Shown piece by piece: positions 1-7,435 of a DNA stretch of 20,223 nucleotides. This DNA comes from Pelagibius sp050290145 (lineage in GTDB: Bacteria; Pseudomonadota; Alphaproteobacteria; Kiloniellales; Kiloniellaceae), in contig JBNKHC010000074.1 in NCBI GenBank assembly GCA_050290145.1, positions 1 to 20,223 of the forward strand, written 5' to 3'. A model generated the notes under the pieces. The model ran no database searches. It was not told where the DNA came from and saw only the letters and a program-made list of their open reading frames with translations. Numbering within the stretch: position 1 is the stretch's first letter; each line of letters starts with the position of its first letter. Position numbers and translations under genes: made by a program.

Positions 1-715
1 GGCGCGCGACTACGCGGCGCCCGGCGTCTTCCTGGCGCTCAGCGGCCGCGACCGGGAACGCCTGGAGCAGGCGGCCGAGGCCTGCCGCGCCGCCGGAGCC
101 GAGGTCGCCACCGCCGTCCTCGACGTGCGCGACCGCGACGCGCTGGCCGCCTGGCTGGCCGAACTGGACCGCGACCATCCTCTGGACCTGGTGATCGCCA
201 ACGCCGGCATTTCGGCTGGCACCGGCAGCTTCGGCGAGACCGGCGAGCAAGCCCGCGCCATCCTGGCGGTCAACGTCGACGGGGTCGTGAACACCTGCCT
301 GGCAGCGGCCGATCTCATGCGCCCGCGCCGCCGCGGGCAAATCGCCATCATGTCCTCACTCGCCGCCTTCCGCGGCTTTCCCGGTGCCCCCGCCTACTGC
401 AGCTCCAAGGCCGCCGTCAGGGTCTGGGGCGAGGCGCTGCGCGGCATGCTGCATCCGCAGGGTTTGCGGGTCACGGTGATCTGCCCGGGCTACGTGAAGA
501 GCCGCATGACGGCAGTGAACGACTTCCCCATGCCCTTCCTCATGGAGGCCGAGCGCGCCGCCGGCATCATCCGGCGCGGCCTGGCCGCCAACAAGGCGCG
601 GATCGTCTTTCCGCGCCGCCTCTTCGCGGCGGTATGGCTGCTCTCCCTGCTGCCGCCGGGCTGGACCGACCCGCTGCTGCGCCGCCTGCCGGAGAAGCCC
701 GCCGGCAAGGGCTAG
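1..715 (+). CDS. SDR-family NAD(P)-dependent oxidoreductase, 5'-truncated by window edge
   Basis: The reading frame is open from base 2, so the gene begins upstream of the window; the GTG at 125 is internal. The visible part lacks the N-terminal Gly-rich nucleotide loop but has the rest of a classical short-chain dehydrogenase: an ANAGIS motif (the family NNAG motif), the SS of MSSLAAF as the catalytic-serine position, and YCSSK giving the Tyr-x-x-x-Lys catalytic pair, followed by the CPGYV segment. The C-terminus carries a hydrophobic stretch (LFAAVWLLSLLPPG) and a basic, Pro-rich end, which suggests membrane association. The substrate cannot be told from sequence. The last two bases of the TAG stop are the first two bases of a 24-bp inverted repeat (714-737), so the present 3' end may have been shaped by that element. 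Family assignment is secure; specific function is unknown. Confidence 0.88.
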   Translation, partial: ARDYAAPGVFLALSGRDRERLEQAAEACRAAGAEVATAVLDVRDRDALAAWLAELDRDHPLDLVIANAGISAGTGSFGETGEQARAILAVNVDGVVNTCLAAADLMRPRRRGQIAIMSSLAAFRGFPGAPAYCSSKAAVRVWGEALRGMLHPQGLRVTVICPGYVKSRMTAVNDFPMPFLMEAERAAGIIRRGLAANKARIVFPRRLFAAVWLLSLLPPGWTDPLLRRLPEKPAGKG

Positions 716-941
716 AGCCCTTTGCAGTCAAATTGAAGCTATTCTGTTTGCGAGCGGTGCGGCGATCCGTCAGGAGGCAGGCGCAGCCCGATGCGCCGCA
801 AACCCGCAGGGCCGGGCGGATTTGCGCCAATGCCGGCGGGCTTTGCCTTGGCCATAGCGCCGCTATGGCCGGCGGCAAACCCCTTGGTCTTCCCGCAAAT
901 CCACTCCGGCGGAATGGTTCAATTTGGCTGCAAAGGGCTCT
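714..941. repeat. Fold-back (MITE-like) element with 24-bp terminal inverted repeats
   Basis: The arms 714-737 and 918-941 are reverse complements at 23 of 24 positions. Inside lie further dyads: 746-752 with 797-803 (7 bp), 818-826 with 894-902 (9 bp), 842-847 with 874-879 (6 bp), and a perfect 10-bp stem 850-859/861-870 with a one-base loop. Together they predict a closing stem that holds two side hairpins. The element fills nearly all of the gap between the convergent SDR and mltG genes. No protein is credible inside it and no clean target-site duplication is seen. It could be a non-autonomous mobile element, a family of intergenic palindromes, or a bidirectional transcription barrier; no T-run follows the hairpins, so a standard intrinsic terminator is not supported. 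Confidence 0.75.
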
Positions 942-953
942 GGGCCGCGGCAG

Positions 954-1952
954 CTAGTTCGTCTGCTTTTTCTTCAGGCTGCGCAGGTGCTTGCGCCACT
1001 TGGCGACGTTGCGGTTATGCTCGGCAAGGGTCTTGGCGAAGGTGTGGCCGCCGTCACCCGCGGCGACGAAGTAGAGATACTCCGTCTGCGCCGGCTTGAC
1101 CGCCGCCTCCAGGGCGGCGCGCCCCGGGTTGGCGATGGGCGCCGGCGGCAGGCCGCCGATCTGGTAGGTGTTGTAGGGCGTCGCCTGGGCCAGGTCCTGG
1201 CGCGTCAGGGACCGCCCCAGCGGCGCCTTGCCCAGGGTGATGCCGTAGACCACGGTGGGATCGGACTGCAGCGGCATGCCCTTGTTCAGGCGGTTCACGA
1301 AGACCCCGGCGACCAGTGCCCGCTCGCCGTCGACGCCGGTCTCCTTCTCGACGATGGAGGCCAGCACCAGCGCCTCCTCCGGGCTCTTCAGCGGCAGGTT
1401 CTCCGCCCGCTGGGCCCAGACCTCGGCCAGCGCCTCATCCATCGACTGGCGCATGCGCGCCAGCACGTCGGCACGGGCATCGCCGCGGTGGAAGTGATAG
1501 GTCTCGGGCAGCAGCGCGCCGTCGGGCGGCACCTCCGCGATTTCACCCTCCAGCGCCTCGGCCTCGTCCAGCAGGGCGACGATCTCGACGCTGGTGAGCC
1601 CCTCCGGCACGGTCAGGCGATGCACCACGGTGCGCCCGCTGGCGATCAGCGCCGCCACCTCCTGCATCGAGCTGCCGGGGGCGAAGGCATACTCGCCCGC
1701 CTTCAGGGCGGTGGCGTCGGCGAAGAGCCGCACGCCGAACTCGAAGACCAGCGGATCGGAGATGACGCCGGCATCTGACAGGTCTGCGGAAATGGTCGCC
1801 AGCCCGGCGCCGCGCGGAATGACAAGCACGGCCTCTTGCGCGAGCGGCCCCGGCGCCTCGAACTGCTTTTGCAGATAGACCCAGGCACCGCCGGCGGCGA
1901 GCAACAGCAAAACGACGACAGCAACGGCGATACCGCCCAGTCGTCGCATCAT
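954..1952 (-). CDS. mltG: Endolytic murein transglycosylase MltG (YceG family)
   Basis: 332 residues. An N-terminal signal anchor (about residues 8-27, AVAVVVLLLLAA) places the rest in the periplasm. Residues 40-100 resemble the LysM-like subdomain of the family. The catalytic region holds LASIVEKETG (198-206), with Glu202 matching the active-site glutamate of E. coli MltG, then FVNRL and LQSDPTVVYG (228-237), YNTY (260-263) and GLPPAPIANPG (267-277), all hallmarks of YceG. Members cleave glycan strands inside the chain to end nascent peptidoglycan polymerisation. The start is the first of two adjacent ATG codons, 9 bases after the fabF stop, with no strong Shine-Dalgarno, so translation may be coupled to fabF. 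It is the last gene of the fab cluster; fabF-mltG adjacency is common in alphaproteobacteria. Confidence 0.96.
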   Translation of the reverse strand: MMRRLGGIAVAVVVLLLLAAGGAWVYLQKQFEAPGPLAQEAVLVIPRGAGLATISADLSDAGVISDPLVFEFGVRLFADATALKAGEYAFAPGSSMQEVAALIASGRTVVHRLTVPEGLTSVEIVALLDEAEALEGEIAEVPPDGALLPETYHFHRGDARADVLARMRQSMDEALAEVWAQRAENLPLKSPEEALVLASIVEKETGVDGERALVAGVFVNRLNKGMPLQSDPTVVYGITLGKAPLGRSLTRQDLAQATPYNTYQIGGLPPAPIANPGRAALEAAVKPAQTEYLYFVAAGDGGHTFAKTLAEHNRNVAKWRKHLRSLKKKQTN

Positions 1953-1961
1953 GGGAAGCCG

Positions 1962-3227
<1,266 letters not shown>

Positions 3228-3305
3228 ACTGCAAGCGACCTTATGTGCGGCGAGGCGGTTGAGCGACAGCCCGCGCCTGCGCGCCGCTGTCGCCGTCGCC
3301 GACGG

Positions 3306-3542
3306 TCAGGAGTGTTCCTGAATAAAGTCGATCGCGTCCTTGACGGTGACGATCTTCTCCGCCGCGTCGTCGGGAATCTCGCAGCCGAACTCTTCTTCGA
3401 AAGCCATCACCAGTTCCACGGTGTCCAGGCTGTCGGCGCCCAGATCGTCGATGAAACTAGCGGTCTCGGTTACCTTTGCATCATCGACGCCCAGATGCTC
3501 GACGACGATCTTCTTCACGCGCTCGGCGATGTCGTTGCTCAT
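3306..3542 (-). CDS. acpP: Acyl carrier protein
   Basis: 78 residues, small and very acidic, as expected of AcpP. The motif GADSLDTVELVMAFEEEF gives the 4'-phosphopantetheine attachment site at Ser38 (DSL), and the recognition helix II after it is the surface that docks FabD, FabF and FabG. It carries the growing acyl chain as a thioester. A purine-rich ribosome-binding site (GAGGG) lies about 10 bases before the ATG. It is preceded by a 163-base gap after fabG that can hold its own promoter, consistent with the need for much more ACP than enzyme. Neighbouring fabF and fabG make the assignment certain rather than a secondary-metabolism carrier protein. Confidence 0.98.
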   Translation of the reverse strand: MSNDIAERVKKIVVEHLGVDDAKVTETASFIDDLGADSLDTVELVMAFEEEFGCEIPDDAAEKIVTVKDAIDFIQEHS

Positions 3543-3635
3543 AAGAATTAGCCCTCAGGTTCTTAGACGCTTCTTGGCGGGAAGCGGGTACCGTCAAAAT
3601 GAATGGCGTCCTCGCATCTGCGCAAGGCGCCGCCT

Positions 3636-3663
3636 CTTATCACAGTTCTTGAAGGTTTGCCAA
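3636..3663 (-). promoter_or_regulatory. Candidate acpP promoter
   Basis: On the minus strand TTGGCA (3663-3658) is followed after 16 bases by GATAAG (3641-3636), a partial match to sigma70 -35/-10 boxes. It would start an approximately 90-base leader for acpP. The position fits the long gap between fabG and acpP, but the -10 match is only moderate and other alignments are possible. Confidence 0.3.
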
Positions 3664-3705
3664 CGCCCTACAGACGCCTGTTTCGAGTGTGTCCCCCAGG
3701 AGGGC

Positions 3706-4443
3706 TCATATCATGGCCATTCCGCCATTTACATGCAAGGTTTGGCCGGTCACATAAGCGGCTTCCTCGCTTGCCAGATAGACCACACCCGAAGCGATTT
3801 CCTCAGATTTCCCAAGACGTTGCATGGGGATGGCCGTGAGGATGCGCTCGCGCTGCTGGTCGTTCAAGGCGTCAGTCATGGCGGTTTCGATCATGCCCGG
3901 GGCCACGCAGTTCACGGTAATGCCGCGACTCGCCACTTCCTGGGCGAGCGACTTGGTCATGCCGATCAGGCCCGCCTTGGAAGCCGCGTAGTTCGCCTGG
4001 CCCGGATTCCCGGTCACCCCGACGATGGAACTGATGCCGATGATGCGGCCCCAGCGCCGCTTCATCATGCCCTTCAGGCTGGCGCGGGTCAGGCGAAAGG
4101 CCGCGGTCAGGTTCACGTCCAGGACCTGCTGCCAGTCCTCGTCCTTCATGCGCATGGCCAGGCCGTCGCGGGTCAGGCCGGCGTTGTTGATCAGGATGTC
4201 GAGCTGTCCGGCCTCGCCCTCGACCCGCCCGACCAGCGCCTCGGTCTCGGCGGGATCGCCCAGGTTGCAGGTCATGACGTGCGTGCGTACGCCCAGCTCG
4301 CCGGCCAGCGCCTCCAGGGCCTCCGCCCGGGTGCCGCTCAGCACCACCGTGGCGCCCTGCCCGTGCAGGCGCCGCGCGATGGCCCCGCCGATGCCGCCCG
4401 AGGCGCCGGTCACCAGGGCGATCTTTCCAGTCAAATCAAACAT
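3706..4443 (-). CDS. fabG: 3-oxoacyl-ACP reductase
   Basis: 245 residues from the ATG at 4443. It reduces 3-oxoacyl-ACP to (R)-3-hydroxyacyl-ACP with NADPH. Rossmann-fold motifs, numbered from this Met: GASGGIG at 13-19, NNAG at 86-89, Ser139 in ISS, and Tyr152-x-x-x-Lys156 in YAASK; the C-terminal YVTGQTLHVNGGM is diagnostic for FabG. An in-frame TTG one codon upstream (4446) is possible, but MFDLTGKIALVTGAS is the usual N-terminus and GGAG sits 8 bases before the ATG. It is the second gene of the fab cluster, 72 bases after fabD. Context next to acpP and fabD separates it from the many generic SDRs. Confidence 0.96.
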   Translation of the reverse strand: MFDLTGKIALVTGASGGIGGAIARRLHGQGATVVLSGTRAEALEALAGELGVRTHVMTCNLGDPAETEALVGRVEGEAGQLDILINNAGLTRDGLAMRMKDEDWQQVLDVNLTAAFRLTRASLKGMMKRRWGRIIGISSIVGVTGNPGQANYAASKAGLIGMTKSLAQEVASRGITVNCVAPGMIETAMTDALNDQQRERILTAIPMQRLGKSEEIASGVVYLASEEAAYVTGQTLHVNGGMAMI

Positions 4444-4515
4444 CAAGACGTCTCCACGACGATGAAACTTGAAACTGCCCCTACTCCAGTTTGGGGCTTC
4501 ACCGGGTCCCGGCAG

Positions 4516-5457
4516 CTAGAGCTGCGCCAGGGCCGCCTCCACTTCTTCAGGCGTCTCCACCGACAGCGCCGTCAGGGAGCGGTCGATGCGCTTGGTGAGA
4601 CCACTCAGCACCTTGCCGGCGCCCAGTTCCACCACCTTCTCAACCCCCTGGCCGGCCATGTAGGCCACGCTCTCGCGCCAGCGCACCATGCCGGTCACCT
4701 GCTCCACCAGCTTGCGGCGGATCTCCTCCGGGTCGCTCAGGTGGCTTGCGGTCACGTTGGCGACCAGCGGCACCGCGGGCATCCGCACCTCGACGCCGGC
4801 CAGGGCCTCGGCCATGACCTCGGCCGCCGGGGCCATGAGGCTGCAGTGGAAGGGCGCGCTGACCGGCAGCAGGATGGCGCGCTTGGCGCCCTTTTCCTTG
4901 GCGATCTCGATGGCCCGCTCCACCGCGGCCGTGTGGCCGCTGAGCACCACCTGGCCGGGGGCGTTGTCATTGGCCGACTGGCAGACCTCTCCCTGAGCGG
5001 CCTCCTCGGCCACCGCCTGCGCGGTCTCCAGGTCCAGGCCCAGAACCGCCGCCATGGCGCCTTCGCCCACCGGCACGGCCTGCTGCATGGCCTGGCCGCG
5101 GCGGCGCAGCAGGCGCGCGGCATCGGCCAGTTCCAGGCTGCCGGCGGCCGCCAGGGCGGAATATTCTCCCAAGGAGTGGCCGGCCACGTAAGCCGCCTTG
5201 TCGGCAAGGCGCAGGTTGCCCTCGCTCTCCAGCACCCGGACCACGGCCAGGCTGACCGCCATCAGGGCCGGCTGGGCGTTCTCGGTGAGCCGCAGTTCCT
5301 CCTCCGGCCCTTCCGCCATGACCCGCGAGAGCTTCTGGCCCAGGGCGTCGTCGACTTCTTCAAAGGTGTGCCGGGCCACCGGAAAGGCGGCGGCCAGGGC
5401 CTGGCCCATGCCGACGGCCTGGGACCCCTGTCCCGGAAACACAAACGCCAGGCTCAT
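4516..5457 (-). CDS. fabD: Malonyl-CoA:ACP transacylase
   Basis: 313 residues. It transfers malonyl from CoA to ACP, the entry step of chain elongation. The N-terminus has FPGQGSQ (7-13), the nucleophile elbow GHSLGEYSAL contains Ser95, Arg120 lies in RRRGQAMQ, and His204 in SAPFHCSLM completes the Ser-His pair. The start is the ATG at 5457: an upstream in-frame TTG at 5466 directly abuts the GGAG ribosome-binding site and so cannot be served by it, whereas the ATG is 9 bases from it. It is the first gene of the leftward fab cluster and is divergent from rpsF. A TTGACA promoter lies just upstream. Confidence 0.97.
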   Translation of the reverse strand: MSLAFVFPGQGSQAVGMGQALAAAFPVARHTFEEVDDALGQKLSRVMAEGPEEELRLTENAQPALMAVSLAVVRVLESEGNLRLADKAAYVAGHSLGEYSALAAAGSLELADAARLLRRRGQAMQQAVPVGEGAMAAVLGLDLETAQAVAEEAAQGEVCQSANDNAPGQVVLSGHTAAVERAIEIAKEKGAKRAILLPVSAPFHCSLMAPAAEVMAEALAGVEVRMPAVPLVANVTASHLSDPEEIRRKLVEQVTGMVRWRESVAYMAGQGVEKVVELGAGKVLSGLTKRIDRSLTALSVETPEEVEAALAQL

Positions 5458-5505
5458 GAATGGCAACTCCGCGAGAAATGGGGATGGCGAATGAAATGCC
5501 GCTCA

Positions 5506-5533
5506 GACATAGCCACACAGCCCTGCCTGTCAA
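5506..5533 (-). promoter_or_regulatory. Candidate promoter of the fab cluster (fabD)
   Basis: On the minus strand a perfect TTGACA (5533-5528) is followed after 16 bases by TATGTC (5511-5506). Transcription would start near 5499 and give an approximately 40-base leader before the fabD ATG. The perfect -35 and correct placement support it; the -10 is weak, which is common in alphaproteobacteria. Confidence 0.5.
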
Positions 5534-5658
5534 GCCGGATCGGCGGGCAAACGGCGGAAAATGGCGGATTGCGAGGGTAAATGCCCGGGCGGTGACGGCC
5601 CGGCCGGCGCCCCCGGAAGGCGCCAAATCCGGGCCTTGCGTGCCCCGCGCCTCAGCGC

Positions 5659-5686
5659 TTGCGCGCAGGGGGATAAAGTGTATAGT
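5659..5686 (+). promoter_or_regulatory. Candidate promoter of rpsF-rpsR-rplI
   Basis: TTGCGC (5659-5664) and TATAGT (5681-5686) are separated by 16 bases. The -10 matches the sigma70 consensus at five of six positions. The start would fall near 5693, giving a leader of roughly 120 bases, long enough to carry the hairpin described at 5760-5788. Confidence 0.55.
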
Positions 5687-5759
5687 CCCGCCGCTTCGCA
5701 GTCCTTTCCGGGCGGCGGAGCACTCCTTGCCGGGATCCCGCTTGTGGGGCCGGCTAGGG

Positions 5760-5788
5760 CCGGGCGGCTGAGCTTCGACCAGCGCCGG
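5760..5788 (+). promoter_or_regulatory. Bulged stem-loop in rpsF leader, possible S6:S18 autoregulatory site
   Basis: CCGG (5760-5763) pairs with CCGG (5785-5788), C5765 with G5784, and GCTG (5767-5770) with CAGC (5780-5783), leaving single bulged Gs at 5764 and 5766 and a 9-base loop. It lies in the leader 28 bases before the rpsF ATG. In many bacteria the S6:S18 complex binds a bulged helix in the rpsF leader to repress its own synthesis. I see the position and a bulged helix but did not verify the conserved loop bases of that RNA family. Confidence 0.3.
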
Positions 5789-5815
5789 TCCATGAACAGC
5801 CAGAGGGAGTAAACC

Positions 5816-6301
5816 ATGGCATTCTATGAGTGCGTGCTGATTGCACGCCAGGACGTCTCCTCGTCCCAGGTCGAGAGCCTGGTCGCGGACTACACCAAAA
5901 TCCTCGAAGACAATGGCGGCCGCCTCGCGGGTTCCGAGTACTGGGGTCTGCGCACCCTGGCCTACCGGATCAAGAAGAACCGCAAGGGCCACTACGTGAT
6001 GCTGCGCATCGACGCCCCGGCGGCGGCGGTGCACGAGATGGAGCGCAACATGCGCCTCAGCGACGACGTGATCCGCTACATGACCGTGCGCGTCGAGGAG
6101 ATGGAGGAAGGCCCCTCCATCGTCATGCAGCAGCGCAACACCCGTGACGATCGCGGCCCCCGCGGCGACCGCCGTGGCGGCGGCCGCTTCGGCGGTGACG
6201 GCCCCCGGGGCGATGGCCCGCGCGGCCCGCGCCCCCCGCGTGACAACGACGGCGCCCCGGCGCCGGCCAGTGCCCCTGCCAGTGAAGGAGCTGCAGAATG
6301 A
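5816..6301 (+). CDS. rpsF: 30S ribosomal protein S6 with Arg/Gly-rich tail
   Basis: 161 residues. The first 100 or so form the ferredoxin-like S6 fold (MAFYECVLIARQD, then the YWGLRTLAYRIKKNRKGHY segment at 42-60). S6 binds the 16S rRNA platform together with S18, whose gene follows. The core is extended by an unusually basic, Gly/Arg/Pro-rich low-complexity tail (about 107-143, repeated RGD/RGP units) and an Ala/Pro end that finishes in Glu. Extended S6 tails are known in alphaproteobacteria. GGGAG lies upstream of the ATG. The stop overlaps the rpsR start by 4 bases (ATGA at 6298-6301), implying coupled translation of the two partner proteins. Confidence 0.98.
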   Translation: MAFYECVLIARQDVSSSQVESLVADYTKILEDNGGRLAGSEYWGLRTLAYRIKKNRKGHYVMLRIDAPAAAVHEMERNMRLSDDVIRYMTVRVEEMEEGPSIVMQQRNTRDDRGPRGDRRGGGRFGGDGPRGDGPRGPRPPRDNDGAPAPASAPASEGAAE

Positions 6302-6552
6302 CCGTTCAAGTCGTCAGCGGCGGCGGTGGCCGTCGCCCGTTCTTCCGTCGCCGCAAGAGCTGCCCGTTCTCCGGGCCCAAGGCACCGAAGATCGACTACA
6401 AGGACACCCGCCTGCTGCAGCGCTTCGTCTCGGAGCGGGGCAAGATCGTGCCGAGCCGCATCACCGCGGTGTCCGCCAAGAAGCAGCGTGAGCTGGCGCG
6501 CGCCATCAAGCGGGCGCGCTTCCTTGCCCTGCTGCCTTACGTCGTGAAGTAA
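6298..6552 (+). CDS. rpsR: 30S ribosomal protein S18
   Basis: 84 residues, basic, with an RRPFFRRRKSCPFSG N-terminus and the conserved core IDYKDTRLLQRFVSERGKIVPSR followed by QRELARAIKRARFLALLPY. S18 forms a heterodimer with S6 on the small subunit platform. The single Cys (residue 22) lies where zinc-ribbon-type S18 proteins carry a cysteine set, but a full set is absent, so this is the C-minus form. It is translationally coupled to rpsF through the ATGA overlap and sits 25 bases before rplI. Confidence 0.98.
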   Translation: MTVQVVSGGGGRRPFFRRRKSCPFSGPKAPKIDYKDTRLLQRFVSERGKIVPSRITAVSAKKQRELARAIKRARFLALLPYVVK

Positions 6553-6577
6553 GCGGCCAGGACAGGAGAACAGCGAA

Positions 6578-7234
6578 ATGGAAGTGATCCTGATGGAGCG
6601 CATCGAGAAGCTCGGGCAGATGGGCGACGTCGTGTCGGTCAAGCCGGGCTTTGCGCGCAACTATCTCTTGCCGCAGAAGAAGGCCATGCGGGCGACCAAG
6701 AACAACCTCGCCCGCTTCGAGCGTGAGCGCGCTCAGCTCGAGGCCGAGAACCTGAAGCAACGCGAAGAAGCGGAGCGCGTGGCCAAGGACCTGGACGGCC
6801 TGACTGTGACCGTGATCCGCCAGGCCGGCGAGAGCGGCCAGCTCTACGGTTCGGTGAACAGCCGCGACGTGTCGGAGGCGGTGACCGCCGCCGGCGTCAC
6901 CGTGGCCCGCCGCCAGATCGATCTGGGCGCGGTCATCAAGACCCTGGGCCTGCACAAGGTTCGCGTGCAGCTGCACCCGGAGGTCGTCGTGAACGTCACC
7001 GCCAACGTGGCGCGCTCCGAGGAAGAGGCGAAGGCGCAGCTGGAAAGCGGCCGCGTCGTCACCGCCGAGGACATGCGCCAGGCCGAAGAGGCCGCCGAGG
7101 CGGAGATCGAAGCGGTGGTCGAGGCCGTCGAGCAGGAAGAGGCTGTGGAAGCCGCTGCCGAGGCCGAGAGCACCGGGGAAGCCGCGCCCGAGTCGGCCGG
7201 CGACTCCGACAGCGAGGAGACCAAGCAGGACTAA
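6578..7234 (+). CDS. rplI: 50S ribosomal protein L9 with acidic C-terminal extension
   Basis: 218 residues against about 150 in E. coli. The N-terminal rRNA-binding domain is clear (MEVILMERIEKLGQMGDVVSV, then the signature KPGFARNYLLPQKKA at 22-36), followed by the long connecting helix (40-75) and the C-terminal domain ending near VNV at 140. From about 147 on it is almost entirely Glu, Ala and a few Ser/Asp, a strongly acidic disordered tail typical of many alphaproteobacterial L9 proteins. A good ribosome-binding site (AGGACAGGAG) precedes the ATG. A strong terminator begins 30 bases after the stop, so this ends the ribosomal operon. Confidence 0.98.
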   Translation: MEVILMERIEKLGQMGDVVSVKPGFARNYLLPQKKAMRATKNNLARFERERAQLEAENLKQREEAERVAKDLDGLTVTVIRQAGESGQLYGSVNSRDVSEAVTAAGVTVARRQIDLGAVIKTLGLHKVRVQLHPEVVVNVTANVARSEEEAKAQLESGRVVTAEDMRQAEEAAEAEIEAVVEAVEQEEAVEAAAEAESTGEAAPESAGDSDSEETKQD

Positions 7235-7264
7235 ACCCCTGCCCGTTTCACCGCCTGAGATCAG

Positions 7265-7299
7265 AACGGCGGCTCCCTCGAGCGGGAGCCGCCGTTTTG
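7265..7299 (+). terminator. Intrinsic terminator after rplI
   Basis: A perfect 13-bp GC-rich stem (7265-7277 with 7284-7296) with a 6-base loop is followed by a short T-run (7295-7298). Stem strength and location just after the rplI stop make this a confident terminator of rpsF-rpsR-rplI. Confidence 0.9.
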
Positions 7300-7385
7300 C
7301 TTTCTGCCTTTCCTGTCAAGGGGTCGCTCGGCGGCGTTATCCCCGTTGTTCCACCTACCCACACCGTCCAATCCCGCGACGACGG

Positions 7386-7413
7386 TTTGCCTGCCGAATC
7401 GATCTGCTATTCT
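7386..7413 (+). promoter_or_regulatory. Candidate dnaB promoter
   Basis: TTTGCC (7386-7391) and TATTCT (7408-7413) are 16 bases apart. This is the only reasonable sigma70-like pair between the rplI terminator and dnaB. A start near 7420 would leave a very short leader for the ATG at 7436 and would put the GGAAGG at 7414-7419 at the transcript's 5' end, so either the promoter or the assigned dnaB start may need shifting. Confidence 0.3.
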
Positions 7414-7435
7414 GGAAGGCCTCCTGTTATCTGCT

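Larger units (their letters stand above)
5458..5815. other. Divergent intergenic region between fabD and rpsF
   Basis: 358 bases without a credible gene. The left part holds the leftward fabD promoter and the GGAG site for fabD. The right part holds the rightward rpsF promoter, a GC-rich leader with a bulged hairpin (5760-5788), a perfect CGGGATCCCG palindrome (5731-5740) and the rpsF ribosome-binding site (GGGAG near 5804-5808). The middle (about 5540-5650) shows nothing recognisable. Confidence 0.7.

Noticed and set aside
842..902. Hairpins of the fold-back element as a bidirectional intrinsic terminator for SDR and mltG
   Set aside because: The stems are strong but no T-run follows them on either strand, so only a structural repeat is claimed.
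924..1778. Long plus-strand open frame across mltG
   Set aside because: Antisense shadow of a well-supported gene in GC-rich DNA; its translation is Arg/Gly/Gln-rich with no domain.
5458..5466. TTG start for fabD three codons upstream
   Set aside because: The ribosome-binding GGAG directly abuts the TTG, leaving no spacing; the ATG at 5457 fits and matches the family N-terminus.
7346..7435. N-terminal extension of dnaB from a TTG at 7346
   Set aside because: The extra 30 residues do not resemble DnaB N-termini and cover the likely promoter region; ATG at 7436 preferred.
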